DNA of 64,000 bases from Lycorma delicatula (lineage: Eukaryota > Arthropoda > Insecta > Hemiptera > Fulgoridae). A program made the translations under genes and the position numbers. Each line of letters begins with the position of its first letter. Position 1 is the first letter of the stretch. The notes below the pieces were generated by a model. The model saw nothing but the letters and a program-made list of their open reading frames with translations, was not told where the DNA came from and made no database searches. Below, one piece after another: positions 55,469-64,000 of the stretch. The stretch lies in NCBI RefSeq assembly GCF_047948215.1, contig NC_134455.1, forward strand, positions 321,276,147 through 321,340,146. Direction: 5' to 3'.

Positions 55469-57086
55469 ATTAGGAAAAACAAATCATAAAATTCAAAGGA
55501 ACCTATTTCCATAAAAAATATATGAATTCTTTATTAACTGCATGGAAATTATAAATCATAGTGTTAATTGATATCTTGAAAAACTTGAACAGTTTATTTT
55601 ATAGACACTTAAAATTTCAATAACTATATTCTGGAATGTTTTTTTCTCACTTTTACCTGTTCTGCCTTCAGCAATCCATTGAAGTATTGCTTATGTCGAT
55701 GAAAGAGGATGATATTAACTGCACTTAATTGAAACCCAACCTTAAAACTTCTCTTATTTTTGAAAAACAGTTATATTTTTATTACAGTACCTTTTGTGTT
55801 TTTGAGCCGAAGTAATGACACAATTATGAGAATTGTACACTACAGTTTATAATATCATTGTAATCTTTCAATAACTGTTGGTACTTTTAACACATGTGCG
55901 CACATGCTCACAAATATAAAATGAACGCAATTTCAGTCACCATACTTTCAAGTGTATTAATATTAAACGACAACCTTGATATTCTACAAAGAAATAAATA
56001 ATTATAAATCGCCCAAAACACTAAAACATGTGATGTTATTTGTATGTTAGTGGATAATGTTCATCTAATCATATCTATAGGATATCCTAACTGTGTGTCA
56101 TCCTAACAAAACAAAACAAAACCAACAGCAATATTTAGTTTGTATTTTAATAGAAGGAGTACTCGGCTTGAATGCTGGAACACTTGAATTTAAAATCAGA
56201 GAATTTGGGTACCACTAAAACAACCTGGTGGATATTACTTTAAAAGAATGATGATTGCTAAAATTTATTTAAATGTTAAACAATACAAATTAATAATTTA
56301 TATCCATGGATACTATACTAATTTAAAATTTATTTCCATGGATACTATATATTTATATTTAACTAGTAACAAATAAAATGATTTTCATAACGTCAGATGA
56401 GATTCTCTGTCATGCTTATTTGTATAAATATTATTTGCAAATATTTTTTCCCGAATAATAAATGTTTTTATAAACGTATTCATATAACACTCTGCAAAAT
56501 TAAAAGGAAAAATACCCACAATTATTAAAAACCTTAATTTTTAAGAGTGTAAATATAAATAATTATACCACTAACGTTTAAAATATTACAAAAGATAATT
56601 ATTACAAACAATAATTGTTTTAATGATATAACATTTAATAATTATTATTTTTATATCATTAAAACAATACAAAAAAATTATACATTTGAAAAAAACTAGG
56701 TTTTTTTATTATTCTTGTTAAAATTGATTAATACAATAGTTGAAATAAATATCAAATAATTTAACTTTTATCATTTCTTTATATATAGCATGAATTTTAC
56801 AGCGATTTTCATACCCAAAAAAAGGTAATGCTATCATACTAGAAACAAACATAAAACTTATAGACCAGTACCAATCTGTTTCTTTATATTACAACACAAT
56901 AAAAATTTGATTCCACTATCAGATCATGAACTCTATTGACAAACATTGCTTTGACCGGGAGGATTGCCACAACTGTTCTTCTAGGGTAATCACAAGATTA
57001 ATCATAGTTGACCCTCGAGTGGTCATATGTGCTAATACATTTTCAGAGTAAGCTGCATAATAAGGCAGAAACCATTTACTAAACTG
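55469..57086 (+). repeat. Unit 32, short type p
   Basis: Short unit of 1618 bp with p markers and GGAACCTATTTCC, shared only with unit 13. It keeps GACCGGGAGG and GCATGAATTTT, so it lacks unit 13's private changes. Confidence 0.95.
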
Positions 57087-58704
57087 ATTAGGAAAAACAA
57101 ATCATAAAATTCAAAGGAACCCTTTTCCATAAAAAATATATGAATTCTATATTAACTGCATGGAAATTATAAATCATAGTGTTAATTGATATCTTGAAAA
57201 ACTTGAACAGTTTATTTTATAGACACTTAAAATTTCAATAACTATATTCTGGAATGTTTTTTTCTCACTTTTACCTGTTCTGCCTTCAGCAATCCATTGA
57301 AGTATTGCTTATGTCGATGAAAGAGGATGATATTAACTGCACTTAATTGAAACCCAACCTTAAAACTTCTCTTATTTTTGAAAAACAGTTATATTTTTAT
57401 TACAGTACCTTTTGTGTTTTTGAGCCGAAGTAATGACACAATTATGAGAATTGTACACTACAGTTTATAATATCATTGTAATCTTTCAATAACTGTTGGT
57501 ACTTTTAACACATGTGCGCACATGCTCACAAATATAAAATGAACGCAATTTCAGTCACCATACTTTCAAGTGTATTAATATTAAACGACAACCTTGATAT
57601 TCTACAAAGAAATAAATAATTATAAATCGCCCAAAACACTAAAACATGTGATGTTATTTGTATGTTAGTGGATAATGTTCATCTAATCATATCTATAGGA
57701 TATCCTAACTGTGTGTCATCCTAACAAAACAAAACAAAACCAACAGCAATATTTAGTTTGTATTTTAATAGAAGGAGTACTCGGCTTGAATGCTGGAACA
57801 CTTGAATTTAAAATCAGAGAATTTGGGTACCACTAAAACAACCTGGTGGATATTACTTTAAAAGAATGATGATTGCTAAAATTTATTTAAATGTTAAACA
57901 ATACAAATTAATAATTTATATCCATGGATACTATACTAATTTAAAATTTATTTCCATGGATACTATATATTTATATTTAACTAGTTACAAATAAAATGAT
58001 TTTCATAACGTCAGATGAGATTCTCTGTCATGCTTATTTGTATAAATATTAATTGCAAATATTTTTTCCCGAATAATAAATGTTTTTATAAACGTATTCA
58101 TATAACACTCTGCAAAATTAAAAGGAAAAATACCCACAATTATTAAAAACCTTAATTTTTAAGAGTGTAAATATAAATAATTATACCACTAACGTTTAAA
58201 ATATTACAAAAGATAATTATTACAAACAATAATTGTTTTAATGATATAACATTTAATAATTATTATTTTTATATCATTAAAACAATACAAAAAAATTATA
58301 CATTTGAAAAAAACTAGGTTTTTTTATTATTCTTGTTAAAATTGATTAATACAATAGTTGAAATAAATATCAAATAATTTAACTTTTATCATTTCTTTAT
58401 ATATAGCATGAATTTGACAGCGATTTTCATACCCAAAAAAAGGTAATGCTATCATACTAGAAGCAAACATAAAACTTATAGACCAGTACCAATCTGTTTC
58501 TTTATATTACAACACAATAAAAATTTGATTCCACTATCAGATCATGAACTCTATTGACAAACATTGCTTTGACCGGGAGGATTGCCACAACTGTTCTTCT
58601 AGGGTAATCACAAGATTAATCATAGTTGACCCTCGAGTGGTCATATGTGCTAATACATTTTCAGAGTAAGCTGCATAATAAGGCAGAAACCATTTACTAA
58701 ACTG
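57087..58704 (+). repeat. Unit 33, short type r
   Basis: Short unit of 1618 bp with r markers. It follows p directly, without the intervening q seen in the blocks starting at 7233, 12846 and 20077. Confidence 0.95.
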
Positions 58705-60322
58705 ATTAGGAAAAACAAATCATAAAATTCAAAGGAACCCTTTTCCATAAAAAATATATGAATTCTATATTAACTGCATGGAAATTATAAATCATAGTGT
58801 TAATTGATATCTTGAAAAACTTGAACAGTTTATTTTATAGACACTTAAAATTTCAATAACTATATTCTGGAATGTTTTTTTCTCACTTTTACCTGTTCTG
58901 CCTTCAGCAATCCATTGAAGTATTGCTTATGTCGATGAAAGAGGATGATATTAACTGCACTTAATTGAAACCCAACCTTAAAACTTCTCTTATTTTTGAA
59001 AAACAGTTATATTTTTATTACAGTACCTTTTGTGTTTTTGAGCCGAAGTAATGACACAATTATGAGAATTGTACACTACAGTTTATAATATCATTGTAAT
59101 CTTTCAATAACTGTTGGTACTTTTAACACATGTGCGCACATGCTCACAAATATAAAATGAACGCAATTTCAGTCACCATACTTTCAAGTGTATTAATATT
59201 AAACGACAACCTTGATATTCTACAAAGAAATAAATAATTATAAATCGCCCAAAACACTAAAACATGTGATGTTATTTGTATGTTAGTGGATAATGTTCAT
59301 CTAATCATATCTATAGGATATCCTAACTGTGTGTCATCCTAACAAAACAAAACAAAACCAACAGCAATATTTAGTTTGTATTTTAATAGAAGGAGTACTC
59401 GGCTTGTATGCTAGAACACTTGAATTTAAAATCAGAGAATTTGGGTACCACTAAAACAACCTGGTGGATATTACTTTAAAAGAATGATGATTGCTAAAAT
59501 TTATTTAAATGTTAAACAATACAAATTAATAATTTATATCCATGGATACTATACTAATTTAAAATTTATTTCCATGGATACTATATATTTATATTTAACT
59601 AGTTACAAATAAAATGATTTTCATAACGTCAGATGAGATTCTCTGTCATGCTTATTTGTAATAATATTAATTGCAAATATTTTTTCCCGAATAATAAATG
59701 TTTTTATAAACGTATTCATACAACACTCTGCAAAATTAAAAGGAAAAATACCCACAATTATTAAAAACCTTAATTTTTAAGAGTGTAAATATAAATAATT
59801 ATACCACTAACGTATAAAATATTACAAAAGAAAATTATTACAAACAATAATTGTTTTAATGATATAACATTTAATAATTATTATTTTTATATCATTAAAA
59901 CAATACAAAAAAATTATACATTTGAAAAAAACTAGGTTTTTTTATTATTCTTGTTAAAATTGATTAATACAATAGTTGAAATAAACATCAAATAATTTAA
60001 CTTTTATCATTTCTTTATATATAGCATGAATTTTACAGCGATTTTCATACCCAAAAAAAGGTAATGCTATCATACTAGAAACAAACATAAAACTTATAGA
60101 CCAGTACCAATCTGTTTCTTTATATTACAACACAATAAAAATTTGATTCCACTATCAGATCATGAACTCTATTGACAAACATTGCTTTGACCGGGAGGAT
60201 TGCCACAACTGTTCTTCTAGGGTAATCACAAGATTAATCATAGTTGACCCTCGAGTGGTCATATGTGCTAATACATTTTCAGAGTAAGCTGCATAATAAG
60301 GCAGAAACCATTTACTAAACTG
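58705..60322 (+). repeat. Unit 34, short type q
   Basis: Short unit of 1618 bp with q markers and the variant AAACATCAAAT near 59983, shared only with the next unit. Confidence 0.95.
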
Positions 60323-61940
60323 ATTAGGAAAAACAAATCATAAAATTCAAAGGAACCCTTTTCCATAAAAAATATATGAATTCTATATTAACTGCATGGA
60401 AATTATAAATCATAGTGTTAATTGATATCTTGAAAAACTTGAACAGTTTATTTTATAGACACTTAAAATTTCAATAACTATATTCTGGAATGTTTTTTTC
60501 TCACTTTTACCTGTTCTGCCTTCAGCAATCCATTGAAGTATTGCTTATGTCGATGAAAGAGGATGATATTAACTGCACTTAATTGAAACCCAACCTTAAA
60601 ACTTCTCTTATTTTTGAAAAACAGTTATATTTTTATTACAGTACCTTTTGTGTTTTTGAGCCGAAGTAATGACACAATTATGAGAATTGTACACTACAGT
60701 TTATAATATCATTGTAATCTTTCAATAACTGTTGGTACTTTTAACACATGTGCGCACATGCTCACAAATATAAAATGAACGCAATTTCAGTCACCATACT
60801 TTCAAGTGTATTAATATTAAACGACAACCTTGATATTCTACAAAGAAATAAATAATTATAAATCGCCCAAAACACTAAAACATGTGATGTTATTTGTATG
60901 TTAGTGGATAATGTTCATCTAATCATATCTATAGGATATCCTAACTGTGTGTCATCCTAACAAAACAAAACAAAACCAACAGCAATATTTAGTTTGTATT
61001 TTAATAGAAGGAGTACTCGGCTTGTATGCTAGAACACTTGAATTTAAAATCAGAGAATTTGGGTACCACTAAAACAACCTGGTGGATATTACTTTAAAAG
61101 AATGATGATTGCTAAAATTTATTTAAATGTTAAACAATACAAATTAATAATTTATATCCATGGATACTATACTAATTTAAAATTTATTTCCATGGATACT
61201 ATATATTTATATTTAACTAGTTACAAATAAAATGATTTTCATAACGTCAGATGAGATTCTCTGTCATGCTTATTTGTAATAATATTAATTGCAAATATTT
61301 TTTCCCGAATAATAAATGTTTTTATAAACGTATTCATACAACACTCTGCAAAATTAAAAGGAAAAATACCCACAATTATTAAAAACCTTAATTTTTAAGA
61401 GTGTAAATATAAATAATTATACCACTAACGTATAAAATATTACAAAAGAAAATTATTACAAACAATAATTGTTTTAATGATATAACATTTAATAATTATT
61501 ATTTTTATATCATTAAAACAATACAAAAAAATTATACATTTGAAAAAAACTAGGTTTTTTTATTATTCTTGTTAAAATTGATTAATACAATAGTTGAAAT
61601 AAACATCAAATAATTTAACTTTTATCATTTCTTTATATATAGCATGAATTTTACAGCGATTTTCATACCCAAAAAAAGGTAATGCTATCATACTAGAAAC
61701 AAACATAAAACTTATAGACCAGTACCAATCTGTTTCTTTATATTACAACACAATAAAAATTTGATTCCACTATCAGATCATGAACTCTATTGACAAACAT
61801 TGCTTTGACCGGGAGGATTGCCACAACTGTTCTTCTAGGGTAATCACAAGATTAATCATAGTTGACCCTCGAGTGGTCATATGTGCTAATACATTTTCAG
61901 AGTAAGCTGCATAATAAGGCAGAAACCATTTACTAAACTG
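60323..61940 (+). repeat. Unit 35, short type q
   Basis: Short unit of 1618 bp with q markers and AAACATCAAAT near 61601. This is the only place where two q units are adjacent, and the shared private variant marks a recent one-unit duplication. Confidence 0.95.
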
Positions 61941-63558
61941 ATTAGGAAAAACAAATCATAAAATTCAAAGGAACCCTTTTCCATAAAAAATATATGAATT
62001 CTATATTAACTGCATGGAAATTATAAATCATAGTGTTAATTGATATCTTGAAAAACTTGAACAGTTTATTTTATAGACACTTAAAATTTCAATAACTATA
62101 TTCTGGAATGTTTTTTTCTCACTTTTACCTGTTCTGCCTTCAGCAATCCATTGAAGTATTGCTTATGTCGATGAAAGAGGATGATATTAACTGCACTTAA
62201 TTGAAACCCAACCTTAAAACTTCTCTTATTTTTGAAAAACAGTTATATTTTTATTACAGTACCTTTTGTGTTTTTGAGCCGAAGTAATGACACAATTATG
62301 AGAATTGTACACTACAGTTTATAATATCATTGTAATCTTTCAATAACTGTTGGTACTTTTAACACATGTGCGCACATGCTCACAAATATAAAATGAACGC
62401 AATTTCAGTCACCATACTTTCAAGTGTATTAATATTAAACGACAACCTTGATATTCTACAAAGAAATAAATAATTATAAATCGCCCAAAACACTAAAACA
62501 TGTGATGTTATTTGTATGTTAGTGGATAATGTTCATCTAATCATATCTATAGGATATCCTAACTGTGTGTCATCCTAACAAAACAAAACAAAACCAACAG
62601 CAATATTTAGTTTGTATTTTAATAGAAGGAGTACTCGGCTTGAATGCTGGAACACTTGAATTTAAAATCAGAGAATTTGGGTACCACTAAAACAACCTGG
62701 TGGATATTACTTTAAAAGAATGATGATTGCTAAAATTTATTTAAATGTTAAACAATACAAATTAATAATTTATATCCATGGATACTATACTAATTTAAAA
62801 TTTATTTCCATGGATACTATATATTTATATTTAACTAGTTACAAATAAAATGATTTTCATAACGTCAGATGAGATTCTCTGTCATGCTTATTTGTATAAA
62901 TATTAATTGCAAATATTTTTTCCCGAATAATAAATGTTTTTATAAACGTATTCATATAACACTCTGCAAAATTAAAAGGAAAAATACCCACAATTATTAA
63001 AAACCTTAATTTTTAAGAGTGTAAATATAAATAATTATACCACTAACGTTTAAAATATTACAAAAGATAATTATTACAAACAATAATTGTTTTAATGATA
63101 TAACATTTAATAATTATTATTTTTATATCATTAAAACAATACAAAAAAATTATACATTTGAAAAAAACTAGGTTTTTTTATTATTCTTGTTAAAATTGAT
63201 TAATACAATAGTTGAAATAAATATCAAATAATTTAACTTTTATCATTTCTTTATATATAGCATGAATTTGACAGCGATTTTCATACCCAAAAAAAGGTAA
63301 TGCTATCATACTAGAAGCAAACATAAAACTTATAGACCAGTACCAATCTGTTTCTTTATATTACAACACAATAAAAATTTGATTCCACTATCAGATCATG
63401 AACTCTATTGACAAACATTGCTTTGACCGGGAGGATTGCCACAACTGTTCTTCTAGGGTAATCACAAGATTAATCATAGTTGACCCTCGAGTGGTCATAT
63501 GTGCTAATACATTTTCAGAGTAAGCTGCATAATAAGGCAGAAACCATTTACTAAACTG
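61941..63558 (+). repeat. Unit 36, short type r
   Basis: Short unit of 1618 bp with r markers, including GAATTTGACAG near 63265. Confidence 0.95.
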
Positions 63559-64000
63559 ATTAGGAAAAACAAATCATAAAATTCAAAGGAACCCTTTTCC
63601 ATAAAAAATATATGAATTCTATATTAACTGCATGGAAATTATAAATCATAGTGTTAATTGATATCTTGAAAAACTTGAACAGTTTATTTTATAGACACTT
63701 AAAATTTCAATAACTATATTCTGGAATGTTTTTTTCTCACTTTTACCTGTTCTGCCTTCAGCAATCCATTGAAGTATTGCTTATGTCGATGAAAGAGGAT
63801 GATATTAACTGCACTTAATTGAAACCCAACCTTAAAACTTCTCTTATTTTTGAAAAACAGTTATATTTTTATTACAGTACCTTTTGTGTTTTTGAGCCGA
63901 AGTAATGACACAATTATGAGAATTGTACACTACAGTTTATAATATCATTGTAATCTTTCAATAACTGTTGGTACTTTTAACACATGTGCGCACATGCTCA
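63559..64000 (+). repeat. Unit 37, partial, short
   Basis: The first 442 bp of a unit cut by the window end. CTTATTTTTGAAAAAC at the insertion point shows it is a short unit. It is the sixth short unit after the long unit at 53092, so this block has at least seven units. The type cannot be told because the markers lie further right. Confidence 0.93.

Larger units (their letters stand above)
1..64000. repeat. Satellite array, 1.6/2.4-kb tandem units
   Basis: The entire window is head-to-tail copies of one A+T-rich unit. Counting from the motif ATTAGGAAAAACAAATC gives 36 complete units and one partial unit. Unit lengths are 1616-1618 bp (29 copies) or 2377-2378 bp (7 copies), and these sum exactly to position 63558, where the partial unit begins. 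All copies have the same orientation. Differences between copies are a few scattered substitutions and 1-bp indels, so the array is young or strongly homogenised. No unique DNA, insertion or inverted copy interrupts it, and both ends of the window lie inside the array. EcoRI (GAATTC) and XhoI (CTCGAG) sites occur once per unit. The SalI site (GTCGAC) occurs only in long units. What the array does, for example as centromeric, subtelomeric or inert heterochromatin, cannot be told from sequence alone. Confidence 0.98.

Noticed and set aside
1..64000. CRISPR array or bacterial repeat region.
   Set aside because: Units are 1.6-2.4 kb and near-identical throughout, with no short-repeat/unique-spacer pattern and no bacterial-type genes.
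1..64000. Tandem rDNA, 5S or histone cluster.
   Set aside because: No rRNA, 5S or histone-like sequence is recognisable in the unit on either strand, and the unit is too A+T rich with frequent stops.
1..64000. The whole array as an assembly artefact.
   Set aside because: Unit types carry linked private variants and different lengths in a structured order, which simple looping of one read would not give. Exact copy number still needs long-read confirmation.

Overview
The whole window is tandemly repeated satellite-type DNA. It contains no intact protein gene, rRNA, recognisable tRNA gene, CRISPR array or autonomous transposon that I can support. It is A+T rich (about three quarters by eye), and the repeat units are near-identical and head to tail with no intervening unique DNA. 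The scale, the higher-order structure and the buried spliced-exon relics point to the nuclear genome of a eukaryote, most likely an invertebrate animal. I cannot name a species. The array runs off both ends of the window, and the unit boundary used here (the motif ATTAGGAAAAACAAATC) is arbitrary.

Layout. I count 36 complete units plus a 442-base partial one. Twenty-nine complete units are short (1616-1618 bp). Seven are long (2377-2378 bp); they start at 1, 7233, 12846, 20077, 33780, 45863 and 53092. A long unit is a short unit plus a 760-bp segment placed after CTTCTCTTATT. Linked base differences sort the units into types: L (long), Lr (long with a different right part), and short types a, p, q, r, s, t. 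The order is L a a r' | L p q | L p q r | L p q r q r q r | Lr t s t' s q r | Lr t s q | L p r q q r (partial). Each long unit opens a block of 3 to 8 units, so this is an irregular higher-order repeat. It shows traces of unequal exchange: mosaic long units, a 3.2-kb q-r dimer present three times in a row, a 12.1-kb block whose first part recurs, and two adjacent q units sharing a private variant.

Inside the unit. The 760-bp segment is a diverged paralogue of part of the unit's own right half, so the long unit contains an old internal duplication. Each unit also carries several palindromes and hairpins: a 17-bp inverted repeat, an A/T-run hairpin, a 14-bp alternating purine-pyrimidine palindrome and a 12-bp palindrome. 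On the minus strand, across each unit boundary, lie two exon-like open segments. They are flanked by good splice signals and have protein-like composition, followed by a third open segment. I read these as the remains of a spliced gene or transposon-associated gene amplified passively inside the satellite. That is an inference.

The features below list every unit with its diagnostic variants, every 760-bp segment, and the internal elements at representative positions. No stretch is left unexplained by the array.
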